The notes below the pieces were generated by a model, which did not search any database, was not told the DNA's origin, and was given only the letters and a program-made list of their open reading frames with translations. From contig MCFE01000020.1 in the NCBI GenBank assembly GCA_002104905.1, positions 180,100-244,099 of the forward strand: a stretch of 64,000 nt of DNA, written 5' to 3'. The first letter of the stretch is position 1. Each line of letters opens with the position of its first letter. This document shows positions 1-11,840 of the stretch, in pieces. This stretch comes from Basidiobolus meristosporus CBS 931.73. Lineage: Eukaryota; Basidiobolomycota; Basidiobolomycetes; Basidiobolales; Basidiobolaceae. The position numbers were made by a program, and so were the translations under genes.

Positions 1-366
1 TGCTGCAATTGACATATTTCTATCACCTCAGCTTTACGGCTTTTTAGTGTGATACTTGCAAAGTTGCCATATACATTGTACTACTGGTAACATATACATC
101 TTGCAAATATATGCCTGGTTGTTGCCACTTTGGCCATGAATACCTCCTGAATATCTGCAAAGAGCTTCTTGGTATTTAGCCAATATATTCCTTCTCCCAG
201 CTGGATTCTAGTCCCCCTTATAGGTGCGCTCTGGCTTTTGTTTGTGTGAATCCCATACTGAATGGTGTAGAAGTTGGCTTGTGACCATTAGAAATCTGGC
301 TTATCTTGGTAGAGTTTTCCTGATAAAAACTAGTTGCTTGTTACACCCAACCCAACTTTGTATTAC

Positions 367-1491
367 TTAACTGAATACCCATGCATTGGGGCTGCATAGC
401 TTCATAATACCATAGGCATAGGTGTCTCCATGTGCACATTTGTCCTCAGTATTTTCCAACTCTTCCTGGCTATCCCACATGTGGCAACTCATTACATACA
501 TGAAAGACTTGAAGGTAATATTCTTGATTAGATTGGGAAATGGCAGTACCTGCAATGTGACTTGTCTTCCTATCTCCCCACACATCTGCTCCATAAGAAA
601 CTCCCAAAAGGTGAGGCAAGGCCCAATGTTTTCAATATACCAAGCAAGATGGAGTAGCTTTTGTGCTTTCTCTCTGCGGAAAGACAATGTTCTGTAAGTT
701 GAGATTTGGGTAATAATAATGTGTGTGAGTTATGGAGTAAGTCACCTGGACCTCACACTTTTGACAGCTATACCATCCATTGGGCCCAGAAAAGCAAGTA
801 TCTTGCTGATGGTTGGGTTATCTTCAGTGCAGATAGTCACATGAGCTTTAACATGGTGGCCATTTACTGTTATCCTAATGGAAAGCATACAAATGCATCC
901 AGCAATAGATACCTGTAGCTATCCAGGTTTGATGGCAATATTGGCCTATATACCAGTGAGACTACCCTCAGATTTCTGCTCTGAGGCTGTAAAATAGGTG
1001 GCAGATTCAGGTTGATGAGAATCAGTGGTCAGCAGGATTTGCTGGTAAAGTAGTTGTTTAGTGAGAATCCATTAGGTGCCATGGCAAAGGCATGGTCATA
1101 TACCTTCAAAGTAGCCCTTATTTCTTGGCTGTTTGTGATGTCTGCTATCACATATATTGGATATGTTTGAGCTTGATTGATACTGAGTGTGATACTTTTT
1201 AGCATAACCATATTTGTTGGACCTCATAAGCCTCTTTGGATGGGGTATTACTAGAATATATCCAGAGTGTGAACAATGTTTGCCCCCAATAGTGGTGGAT
1301 TCCTGACAACTTGGACACCTTGCAATGGTGGCATTTTCTGATGTGAATGACATGCAACTGTTAACACATGCCAGTATCAGGTCAGTTTCTAGGTCATATG
1401 TTGCCATCCACATGACCATTTTCCACTTGTACCATGTACATGGTAGGTTGTATCCCAGGATGATCTTGTCAAGAAGTGGTAGTAAACCCAC
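367..1491 (-). pseudogene. Decayed CACTA/EnSpm (Tnp2-like) transposase remnant
   Basis: Two minus-strand open stretches (1096-1491 and 367-687) read in order as pieces of a fungal CACTA-type transposase. The first holds a CPSC pair about 20 residues after a D-rich segment, like the zinc-binding part of the Tnp2 core. The second reads GPCLTFWEFLMEQMCGEIGR followed by a PFPNL motif. This resembles the family signature in which a GPxxxxW(A/E)F segment is followed by MExxCG and then a (R/L)PFxN motif. The frames are broken by stops and the two parts are not contiguous, so this is a relic. No CACTA terminal repeats were seen. Assignment rests on motif memory rather than a search; a KDZ-type transposase is the main alternative. 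Confidence 0.45.
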
Positions 1492-1733
1492 AATGCCCCT
1501 ATTATTGAAATAAGTGGAAATTCACCACTTATCTAGCTACAGCATCATATTATTCACCAATAGATGGATTACTTGGCTTACCTGACCCTGTAGAGTGTTC
1601 TTGGCATTTTTTCCATGGGTGCTGTTTCATTACATGGTGGAATTTTGCCAGGCCCATGCAGGATACTGTTATTAGTGAAGATAGGTTCACAATCCATTTG
1701 TGAGCCTGCTTTTTCAGATGTATCACTCTGCAT

Positions 1734-2802
1734 TGTAGTGTGGTCACAGTGACACCCACTAACAGATGTGCTCATTCCTATATTTTCTACTTCCCTATTT
1801 TGCTACTGCACTTATTTTAGTTGTATCCCATTTGTCTTACCTGATCAGTACTATCTCATAAGCCAGTGACTATCATATCTGCTTACCTTATTGCATAAGT
1901 TATCCCTCACTTTATGTAGATCACTAGCTGTAAGTGCCTTTACATTAGGCAAGTACCTGCACCAGTACCAGTGACACCTGATCAACCCATGACACCATCC
2001 CTACCATTTCCATACCATATATGGTATCCCTATGCTACACAGGTTCCAGGGTACTGATTCCTGATTGGTAGAATGGGCTGTGCCTCTTAGCACCATCTGG
2101 CACCCACTTAGAACATTTTTAGGTCATTCTGATGTCATTATGATTTCTATTGATACCCAGAACCTTCTGGAACAACATGGTTAGTATTCACTTAGCCAGT
2201 AAGAAAAGTATATATGGGAGGCTATCCCTCAACAATAAATCATCATCCTTTTTATCAATATACAAACTTGTGGATTAGTGTGATCACTGCTACCTGCTGC
2301 TACCTGAGCTTCCAACCCCAGACCAGAGGATGCTACCAGGAAACCGCACCAACAGCCAACTGACCTTGGAGGCACTGCTTGTGAGGAATACTCAGAGTAG
2401 GTATCTTTTATTATGTTTGATTCTTTCCCAAGTTTGCTCTTGTACAGGCAAAGATACTTTTCTGTCTTTGTAACTATTGAGCACAGCTGCATTCTTATCA
2501 AGTCCCTGCTGGTGGAGTTTAGAGTTGTTTTGACTTTGGAAGCTTTAATATATTGTCATCCCAAAGGACGCTGAACCCAGCACATACTTTTGTTAAGATG
2601 CCAACTAAGTTGGGGATTGTAGCTCAATAGTTTTTCCTTGACAAGCTTGTGGCTTTATTCCCCATCACATTAGATTAGAGACAGAACCCAAATATTCCTA
2701 GCAAGCTTTTGCCAGAGGTTATTGCAGTCAGTGAACACCCTACATACAAAACACTTGAGAAGTGTTGGACGTATCTCTCCCCTAGACTTATACACCACCA
2801 CA
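1734..2802 (+). repeat. 5' LTR of Gypsy copy A
   Basis: It starts TGTAGTGTGGTCACAGTGAC and ends CACCACA, so it has TG...CA ends, and lies directly upstream of the primer-binding site. Long matching stretches occur at 11841-12583 (same strand), at 13789-14859 and 16434-17237 (opposite strand) and at 17799-18807 (same strand). Its length of about 1.07 kb agrees with the minus-strand copy at 13789-14859. Confidence 0.8.
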
Positions 2803-2806
2803 TATT

Positions 2807-2826
2807 TGGCACACTACATGGGGGGC
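2807..2826 (+). other. Degenerate primer-binding site of Gypsy copy A
   Basis: TGGCACACTACATGGGGGGC follows the LTR end after a few bases. The better preserved version in copy B (18812-18830, TGGCACCCAACATGGGGGC) resembles the tRNA-Lys-type primer site TGGCGCCCAACGTGGGGC. Copy A has extra substitutions. Confidence 0.55.
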
Positions 2827-2887
2827 TCATACAAGCTCCCTAGGACCCAACAAGATTTATCTGAAGATTCGAGCTGTTATCCACTTA

Positions 2888-3832
2888 TTGAAAGAGACCA
2901 CCAATATTATCAAGATTACAACACCAACCTACCTGCCCAAAATGAGCTCTATGCCATTACTTCTCTCACATGGAGCCCTACAGTTTGATGGAAAGAATGT
3001 GAAAAGCTTCATATTCAAATGGGAGAAGCTCTGCAAGATGTGCAGCCTATCTGAACAAGAAATGGCTGAAGATTTCCCCTACTATTGCACCAAAGAATTT
3101 ACCACTAAGCTTTTCAGACAAGGAGACATTCTCACTGATTGAGCCTTAATGAAGACCTATCTACAGACCAAGTATGGTAGACCCCAGATATACTATAGAA
3201 TTGAAGACCTCAGACACTTTTGTAGGACTGGACTTTCCAAGCTACCACTTGAAGAGTTCATTCAACAGTATGAAGATATGGCCAAGCCACTCCTAGAGTC
3301 CCAGGCTATAACTGAGTTTACCATGACACTTTACCTTGCTCAAGGGCTTCCCCAGGACTTGGCAAGGAAAGTTGACTTACATGCAGCCAAGGATGACAAG
3401 TCTGGCATTTCATGCTTTGCAGAGATGAAACATATTCTCCTAGAGGCAATGTAAACTTCCACCTTCATGAGACTTCTGAAGCCTAATCTGCCAGGCAAAT
3501 CAGCCAAGGAACCAAGGAGTGCTGTTGCTGACTATCAGACTTACACTACCAACAGAATTGATTAACTTGCTGAACAGCTACAAAAGCTAGCCCTCAAGAT
3601 TGATGGCTCAGCTGTAGTAGCTACTGAGGGCTAAAGACCTTTGCCCAGACACTACATCTGGTGTGACTATACTCAGCATGAAAGAAGAGAATGCTTAGAG
3701 CTTAGTCAGCTACCCAGAGAAGGAGCTGTGCAGTTTGATGCTGATGGAATGCTTGCTGACAGGGAAAGAAGAAGGATACCCACCTATTTCCAAAGAGGAG
3801 AGATGAGAGCTCTTTTCCAGAAATCTTACTGA
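2888..3832 (+). pseudogene. Gag of Gypsy copy A (broken)
   Basis: Collinear with the gag of copy B at 18948-19837. It shows the capsid-like segment, then a zinc-knuckle region reading HYIWCDYTQHERREC. In copy B the same place is a regular CX2CX4HX4C knuckle; here the first Cys has become Tyr. In-frame stops lie near 3140 (TGA where copy B has TGG), after 3454, in 3541-3640 and at 3830-3832. The last TGA is also present in copy B, so it may be older than the split of the two copies. Gag would package the element RNA in a virus-like particle; this copy cannot make a full protein. Confidence 0.75.
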
Positions 3833-4041
3833 GCAGCCAGAAAGATTGATGTTGATGCCCCTATTGGGACTCATACAGTGAATCCAAGCAGCCCTGACAA
3901 TAGACAATACAAAGTTGATGCCTTTGCTACCAAAAGTCACCTCCCTGAAGAGCTGCCAAACCCTTCCTTAGAAAACCACAATTTGAAGAGCCTGAGCTTA
4001 TCATTGGCAAGAAGCCTGGTATACTGCCCACCCAAGACCCA

Positions 4042-5091
4042 TTGCCTCACTTTCAGATGACCTCAGCAATAGTAAGCTACTCAAGCCCTCAACTGATTAC
4101 TGAGGAGCTGCAGAAGCAGAACCTCACTTTGTTGGTTGAAGAAATCATGAGTGTATCACCATCTGTTAGGAAGACCTTTGACAAGCAGCTTAGAAGAAGA
4201 CAACAAGCTGTTGAGCATATGGACACCCATATAGCTCAGATAAGCCATGAAAACCACCAAAAGGATGACAACACTACTGAATATAGGCCCTTTTACTCAG
4301 TTGCAACTGCTATGGTGAAAGGGTGTATATATGATGGCCCTGTTGACTGCCATATTGACAGGGGTTCAGAAATTTGTATTATGCTGCTGGACTTCTGGAA
4401 AACACTTGGAAGCAAGGAGCTACTGCCTGTTGATAGAGATATTGGATGGAACATGACTGATGCAAGCTCAGGATCTAGTCCACTCTATGATGTAGTGCAC
4501 AAGTTCCCTATTGAGGTCCAAGGAATCAAGGTTTGGCTTCCCCTCTTCATCTGCCAGAAGGCAAACTTTGACCTTCTGCTAGGTGGACCATGGAAGACCA
4601 GTACTAAGGCTACAACCATCAATTATTCCAATGGGTCAGTGTGCTACACTGTACAAGGATCAAGCCCAGCGCCACAGTCAATATTCTGTGGTGTAACACC
4701 CAACAATAAGAGGACACATACTGCTTGCCAAAAGACACATCTTGTTATGGAAGAAGATGAGGAGCCTGACAATATTCACCCCAACATTTGGAGCTGCTTG
4801 TTAGGTAAACAGGAGCAAATAGCTGTGGTTCAAACAAAATACAAGTCGGTAGAACAGAAGATTAAACCATCACTTACACCTTTGACTGATGGATCTTGTC
4901 CTGCTGATTACATCAGACAACCAGAAGAAACACCAGAAGATATACAGCTCACACCTGAGAGACTTAAGCAACTTATTATTGGTGATGGAAACCTAACACC
5001 AGAGGAGATCTTATTAATAGAAAAAACCCTGAAAAGACAAGATACAGTTTTCTCATACAAGGAGATGGGGCTCTTAAAGACATTGCTTTAA
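4042..5091 (+). pseudogene. Protease and linker part of Gypsy copy A pol
   Basis: An open frame of 349 codons collinear with 20436-21277 in copy B. The aspartic-protease active site should read D-S/T-G; here it is DRGSEICIM, and in copy B DCGSEICVM, so both have lost the Ser/Thr in different ways. A conserved stretch around LLLG follows, as in retropepsins. The frame ends just before the reverse transcriptase, which continues after a stop at about 5089. The loss of the active-site residue and the stop make this copy non-functional. Confidence 0.7.
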
Positions 5092-5112
5092 AAACCCATC
5101 AAGATTCATACA

Positions 5113-6584
5113 GTGCCCCACACACTCTGGTCATTTAAGCCTTACCCACTACCCAGAGGACTTCAAGCTGATGTGCATGACCCACTTAAGAAGAAGATAG
5201 AAGCTGGTATCCTAGAACCATTCCATGGACCTTATGCTAACAGATGGTTTGTGACTAAAAAGAAGCAGGGAAAGCTCCAATTCATTCAAGACATGCAACC
5301 TGCAAATGCTGTCACTATCAGAGATGCTGCTATACCTCCATCTATTTATGAACTTGCAGAAAGCTTTAGTGGCCACTCCATCTGCTCAACATACAATCTC
5401 TACTCAGGACATGACCAGATCCCTCTTGACAAGACATCAAGAGATATATTTGCACTGCAGGCACCATTTGGACTGTTAAAGATGACAAGACTCAGCCAAG
5501 GGGCTACAAGCTCTGTGGCTCAGTTCCAGAGATGTATGGTGAATGTACTGTACCAGTTTAAGTCTGAGAAACCTGCTGTCTTTGTTGGTGACATAGGCAT
5601 TAAAGGACTAAAATTCTGGGACACCACTGAAGTTATGCCTGGAGTAAGAAAGTTTGTCTATGACCATATTTCAGACAATGATGCCACATTACAAGCCATT
5701 GAAGAAGCTGGACTCACCATCAGTGGTGAGAAAAGCAGCTTTGGTGTATCAGAGATATCCATTGTTGAACAAAAATGCAACACCTTTGGTTGTTCACCTG
5801 GAGACTCCAAGACACAAAAGATATGCAACTAGCCTACTTGCACAAATCTAACACAAGCTTGTGGCTTTGTGGGAGCTTGTGGGTTCTTTACAATCTGGAT
5901 CCCAAGATATTCTGAGATAGCAGAACCAATCTACCATCTACAGAGAAAGGATACCCCATTTATCTGGGGAGAAGAGCAAGAAGAAGCCATGTAATTACTA
6001 AAAGAGGCCTTAGTATCTCCACCAGCTCTAAAACCTCTTGACTATTGGAACACTGAATGCCTGCCTATTTTGACAGTGGACGCAAGCCCTATAGGAGCTG
6101 GAGCACTATTTGGCAAAGTTGATGAAGATGGCAACTGCTATGCCTGCAGATACAAGAGCTGCCTATTCTCTCCTAGAGAACAAAGATACTCACAGATTAA
6201 GAGAGAGCTACTAGGAGTTGTGAGGATGCTGAGGAAGCTGAATTCACAACTCTACATGACACATTTCATCCAGGAGACAGATGCCAAGCCACTTATAGGA
6301 ATGATCAACAAGCCTGACCTACCTGAGGATGCCACAAACCAATGGATGGCATGCTGTAAATGTATGACTTTGAGGTCAGAAATATCCCTGGCAAGACAAA
6401 TGTTGTGGCTAATGCACTCTCCGGGAAGGGACCACAATTATTTGAAGACTTGGACCCTCACTTTGATGATATCAATGGTGCAGAGATCCAACAGATTGCC
6501 ATCAAAAACAAGGAGAGAACTACCTGGAGTCTGATCAAGGAATATCTAAGGACACTCAAGAGACCTAGTTGGATGGAAATTTAG
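5113..6584 (+). pseudogene. Reverse transcriptase and RNase H of Gypsy copy A (inactive)
   Basis: The segment at 5113-5832 carries reverse-transcriptase motifs: a basic RWFVTKKK region, QDMQPANAVT, the YNLYSGHDQ site (usually LDLxxGYxQ) and SQGATSSVAQFQR. The polymerase box reads FVGD where FVDD or YVDD is expected, so one catalytic Asp is lost through a single GAT-to-GGT type change. After frame breaks, 6070-6534 shows the RNase H start DASPIGAG, a following RELLGVV helix and the DAKPL site. Further stops interrupt the frame. Function would be cDNA synthesis and RNA removal; this copy is dead. Confidence 0.8.
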
Positions 6585-6689
6585 GAGTTTGGAAAACTCA
6601 GAAAGAAGGCACACCGCTACTATCTCACAGATGATCTCTTTACACTAGTGAAGCCTGGACTTATGCCAAGAAGAGTAGTCACTACCCCG

Positions 6690-7707
6690 CAAGAGCAACT
6701 GAACATCATGACAAGTATCCACCAAGGAGAACCAGGAGGACATAGAGGACAAGAAGCTACCTACAATACCACAGCTCAGAGGTAATACTGGGAAGTATGT
6801 ACTATGATATCAAACACTTTGCTGAGTCATGTGTAGCCTACCAGAAGAGATCCTCTAAGGGTTATGAAGAACCACTGCATCCTACTTAAACAATCTGTCT
6901 ATGGCAAAAGGTTGGTTTTGACCTTGTCCACATGCCAACAGCTGGATAAAAAAAGTACCTGATTGCTGCTAGAGATGATCTTGGTGGATGGGCAGAGGCT
7001 TGAGCCTTGCCCAACAACAAGAGCAATACCATATGGAGATTAATACTTGAAGACATTATCTGCAGATTTGGCTTCATCCAGCAGTTTGTTGCTGACAGAG
7101 GAGAGATGACATCCCAAATGATTCAGGAGTTATGCTCAGGGTACAAGATACACATTGCTTTTACTACAGCTTACCACCCTCAAGCCAATGGAATGATAGA
7201 GAGAGGACATGGACCATTGGTGAGCTCTCTTATCAAGACCTGTGAGAATAGCACAACACTGTGGCTACAGCAATTACATCTTGCACTCTGGGCAGATAGA
7301 ATTATTACCAAGTGAGCAACTGGATTATTGCCATTTAAGCTGCTCTATGGACATGACTGCATACTACCAGTTGAGTTAGACACAGTAACATGGAATTCAT
7401 TGAATTGGAGATCCAATATGCAGACTGAAGACCTCCTTGCTACTTTCATACAGCAACTTGATCACCATGACTTGAATATCAACAGAGCAGCTGAGCAACT
7501 TAAGGATACATGACTGAGGAAAAAAGTGCCCTTTGACAAGTCACACTCAACAAGACCAAAACCACTACCACTAGGAGACCCAGCACTGCTCTTTGACTCC
7601 ACCTTGGACAAAAAATGGAGTTGGAAGTTTGACAACAAATGGACTGGCCCCTACATCATTTCCAAGGTGATTGGGAATGTAAGCTACTACATATCTGAGC
7701 TTGATAA
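6690..7707 (+). pseudogene. Integrase of Gypsy copy A, interrupted by a Copia element
   Basis: A GEPGGHRGQEAT zinc-binding-like start near 6725 leads to the catalytic core. FVADRGEM near 7085 supplies the second acid and AYHPQANGMIERGH near 7170-7205 the Glu of the DD35E set. Several stops break the frame (for example near 7006, 7315 and 7511). The C-terminal GPYIISKVIG segment runs to ISELD, where the nested Copia element enters after the target GATAA (7703-7707). The remaining 17 codons and the stop lie at 11721-11774, in frame once one GATAA copy is discounted, ending GNQLKLF, the usual gypsy integrase tail. Confidence 0.8.
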
Positions 7708-8055
7708 TGCTGTAATTATTAAGTTGTCACCAAAATACTCATGCAAATTAGTCATATAAATCTTATTCTTTGATTAGCATTCTGACCTGACCAAATTTCT
7801 TGTTGCGATTTACTTGGAATATTTTCACCAAATTATCAGGTACCCAGATTGTGATCTTTCTCAAAGTTGTCCAAAAGCCCCCAAACTTTGCACACATATT
7901 CTTGGGACCTTCCTTAACAAGCTCTACATGTTTTTTTGCTCTACTCTATTAAAAGTATAAATACAATACTTTTGATCAATAAATCAACAAGTGAATAACA
8001 TGCAAATCCTCTAGTTCTCCACATCACTTCCATTACTCCTCAGAATATTGCAACA
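7708..8055 (+). repeat. 5' LTR of nested Copia element
   Basis: Begins TGCTGTAATTATTAAG and ends TATTGCAACA. It pairs with the repeat at 11372-11720, and its second half resembles the LTR at 60696-61045 (shared stretches include CAAAGTTGTCC and CTTGGGACCTTCC). Confidence 0.8.
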
Positions 8056-10576
8056 GGCTATGAGCTCAAAGCTTGCTGTCCTCTTGGTGTCTACTTTGCT
8101 TTGGATTCTTTTCTGCTAGTCTGGAGGAAGACTTTCTGCACTATTGCTCTGCCAATGTCAAAGACAACCACCGCTGCTACAGGACTATTTTTATGAAGTT
8201 ATTGCTGTGGAGAAGAAGGCCGTGCCTTCAAAAGTGTCATTCAGTTACTACTCAAGCTGGCTATGAAGGAGAGTCTATCAATTTGACATATAAATGTGTC
8301 CTGAAATATAGTATGTTGGTGCTCTACCACTACTGAAGAAAATTGCGTAATTCCAGCAATTGAGGGTCCAGATCAACAATGAAGTATATGCTATATGTAT
8401 TCATATGACCTCAATTGGCTGTTAGACAAGCTTTTGGATAGGATATTATCCTGAATTGCAAAAAGAAATAGATCATCACTAAATGATTGCCGGAGAAAGA
8501 CTTTACCAAATCTGTTGCCACTCAAAATAAGGCTGACAATGCAAATACTGGAGCTGTTAACCACCATTTTGGACTACATATTAATGGAAAATGATCTCCG
8601 AAACAAGCTCCCTGAATTGTAAGGATCCCAATGATACATATATATCAACCTGGAGTATGGGTATGTACTACACAATCCATTGGAAGAATACTATAGTTGT
8701 ATCAAGTGTTTTGATACTGAAACCAGTGTACCAGGAGCTAAATATGGAGCTATTAGATGTGCTATCACTCTGTTTAAGTCTCAAAACAGTGAGAGAATAT
8801 ATTATACAAATTTAGCAGAATCAACTCAAGAAGATTCTACCACAAGCCTAAGGAGTGAAGCATATAGTTGCAAGCCTGATTGGAGTATACAACCAAGCAA
8901 CAGTTGGTGAGTACACAGCTAAGAGCCACTCAGAAGATAACATAGTACTTTATACTTGTTACATATATATCACTTATTACAGTTGGAGAAAACACTTGGT
9001 GCCATTTTATTCCCTGGATCAGATCAGGAGAATTGTGATCAATCAAGTCACTGCCAAGCTCTGCAACACAGGATACTGATATAATGGAGTCTGAAACCAA
9101 AATACTGATGAAGCTAGCTATCAAATGCAGTTCATTTGATCAAATTTGGTCAACTCTATCAAAGGTTACAACTGTTCTAAGTGGATGCCAATTTTGATTA
9201 TTTCACTCTCAAGTAGTCAGATATTCTGGAACAATGATGTCATGGAGACTCTTGTGCTCAAAAACACCGTGGTCCCCCCTGCAAGGAAGTCCAGAACCAC
9301 CCCACAAAAGGAATTATCCCTGGGTCATCAGAAAAAAAGAAAAGAAGAAAAAATGGAAAATACAACTACTGCAAACTAGGGTGCTTCCCACATGAAGCCA
9401 AAGCTTATATAGGCCATATTTGGACTATCTGGCAGTGTGGATTTGCTCTATGGAGCCTCTTGTATAAAGTTCTTGAGCCAGAATCCCCAAAAGAGCCTTG
9501 AAACTTCAACAGGATCTGTTGGATATTGTAGTATATGTTGGAACAGATTATTTGATGCAGAAGTGCTGATGGCTGCTGTCTATGGAGCTGAAAGAAAAAG
9601 GTGCAAGGATCAACCAAGATGGTCTTATGAATTCTGCAGACACTGAGGAGATCAGTTAGCCTTTCAGACCAAGCTCAATGTTGAAAATAACTATCAGGAG
9701 AACAAGGATAATCAAAGCCCTTGTTAAGGAGAATCTCACTTCTGAAAAAGTACCAATCTCTATTCTACAAGTATATCCAGATAAGACAAAAGCAGCTGTA
9801 TCAGTCCAAATCAGTAGAAGTACTTTAAGAATAGCTACCAAATAACCTATGGTGTTGTCCAATACCAAACTGGGTAAAGCAAGAAGCAAATGGCCTTTAA
9901 ATCTATTGCAAATGAAGTAATCAGTGCAAAGAAAGTTATTGCTACATAAAGACAAAAATGACCATTCTAGATCATTTTTGTGGATTTGAGTCACTAAACA
10001 GACATGGTTCAAGTAGGAGTAGGCCATCCCAGCTCAGAGTTGAGCAAAAACCATCATTTTTGGCCATTTCATATGTGCCACAGTGCCAGGAAACAAGTAT
10101 AATCTGGATCAGGCTTAAATGACAAAACTTTAACTTGACCCAAAGTAGGTCACTATTTTTACCTCATATAGCATCTATATGATGGAAGTAATTGTCTCTG
10201 AGCCTAATACAGACACACAGTGAAGTTGTCTAAATAGATTAGACTGTTGGCCGGAAATAAGGAAACTCCAGATCTGCCATAAATGACAAAACCTTTACTT
10301 AACCAAAAGTGGGTCAATTTTGCCCAAATAAGAAGCATTGGATAGCCCAGAGGCTATATATCATTAATTACTCAGCGTATTATTTAAGCCCGTACAACTG
10401 ATCAAAGCTGATGATTAGTATTATGATCAGATCATTCAGATTTTTAAGGCATACTACCAAGTAGATATACACATTGAATACCAAGCTACTTGCTCAGTTA
10501 AGTTGAGCACAAATGCATACACTGTTGGATAATGTATTAGTCCACTACGCAACACAGCTAAATTTTATTTGCATAT

Positions 10577-11313
10577 TAGACTTGTTCCATTGGATAGTGC
10601 CACATTGAGCCATGAGTGCCAAATGATGCCATAGTGTGCCAGAGAGGTCAAGTGAACCTATACTTGGCCACAGAGTGTGAAACATAGCTCTGCATCTTCA
10701 TTCAAAGCAGCCCCTGTGTTTCACCCATTGTGCAGGAGAAAATCCATTTTTTGACCTTTTTTTGTGGATCAATTTAGCTCAGGATGTGTAAGAGCACACA
10801 AGAACTGAAGATATGCATCTGGTACTCAATACCCATGGCACTCTGAATCTAGCTCCTGTAGCTTGTATCATATCACAAAAATGAATGGCACTATCTTGGT
10901 CCACTGGTACTATCTGGCACTATATTTAAATATTAGCCCGAAAGTAAGATCTATACAAAGCACTTATAGTGCCAGATAGTACCAGTGGACCGAGATAGTG
11001 CCATTCATTTTTGTGATATGATACAAGCTACAGGAGCTAGATTCAGAGTGCCATGGGTATTGAGTACCAGATGCATATCTTCAATCTGCTTGTGCTCCAA
11101 CACATCCTGCACAACATTGATCCAAAAAAAAAAGGTCAAAAAATGGATTTTCTCTAACACCAAGGGTCAAACACAGGGGCTGCTTTGAATGAAGATGTGG
11201 AGCTATGTTTTACACTCTGTGGCCAGGTAGAGGCTCACTTGGCCTCTCTGGCACACTATGGCATCATTTGGCACTCATGGCTCAATGTGGCACTATCCAA
11301 CGGAACAAGTCTA
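10577..11313. repeat. 737-bp fold-back element (giant inverted repeat)
   Basis: The left arm 10577-10924 and right arm 10965-11313 are reverse complements over nearly all their length, separated by 40 bp. Ends read TAGACTTGTTCC and GGAACAAGTCTA. The arms differ by scattered substitutions and a few short indels around 10735-10810. The pentamer TATTA occurs at each outer edge (10574-10578 and 11312-11316) and could be a target duplication. A transcript would form a very long hairpin. It sits inside the nested Copia element and codes for nothing recognisable. It fits a fold-back or MITE-type element. Confidence 0.75.
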
Positions 11314-11371
11314 TTACAGATTGCACTCTCAATATTTATTTATTACTCATGAATATTTTGTTGAGTGGAAG

Positions 11372-11720
11372 TGTTATGATTATTAAGTTGTCACCAAAAT
11401 ATTCATGCTAAATTAGTCACATAGATCTTATTCTTTGATTAGCATTCTGACCTGACCAAATTTCTTGTTGGGATTTACTTGGAATATTTTCACCAAATTA
11501 TCAGGTACCCAGATTGTGATCTTTCTCAAAGTTGTCCAAAAGCCCCCAAACTTTGCACACATATTCTTGGGACCTTCCTTAACAAGCACAACATGCTTGT
11601 TTGCTCTACTTTATCAAAAGTATAAATACAATACTTTTGATCAATAAATCTACAAGTGAATAACATGTAAATCCTCTAGTTCTCAACATCACTTCTAATA
11701 CTCCTCAGAATATTGCAACA
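11372..11720 (+). repeat. 3' LTR of nested Copia element
   Basis: Begins TGTTATGATTATTAAG and ends TATTGCAACA, then GATAA. It matches 7708-8055 along its length with scattered differences, so the insertion is old enough to have diverged. Confidence 0.8.
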
Positions 11721-11819
11721 GATAACACCCAGTTGAGAGCACCAGTTGCAGGAAACCAACTAAAGTTATTCTAGCATAGGAATCTTGCACATCAAGATTA
11801 GTTTGCTTTGACCCAAGCT

Positions 11820-11840
11820 AAAAGGTGAGAGGGGGGTGGA
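11820..11840 (+). other. Polypurine tract of Gypsy copy A
   Basis: A purine-rich run centred on GGTGAGAGGGGGGTGGA lies immediately before the 3' LTR start at 11841, in the place where plus-strand priming occurs in LTR elements. Confidence 0.65.

Larger units (their letters stand above)
7708..11720 (+). mobile_element. Nested Copia-like LTR element with perfect 5-bp target duplication
   Basis: Two LTRs of about 348 bp bound an interior of about 3.3 kb. The element is flanked by GATAA on both sides (7703-7707 and 11721-11725). The 5' LTR is followed directly by GGCTATGAGCTC, a decayed form of the GGTTATGAGCCC primer site of the Copia element at the right end of the window, so the two are related. 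No protease, integrase or reverse-transcriptase motif was recognised in any frame of the interior, and open frames are short. It is either very decayed or a large non-autonomous derivative. It also carries a 737-bp fold-back sequence. Confidence 0.8.

Noticed and set aside
10109-10325. Two similar stretches around AATGACAAAAC...ACC(A/C)AAAGT as a regulatory repeat
   Set aside because: A single diverged direct duplication in decayed transposon sequence; nothing suggests function.
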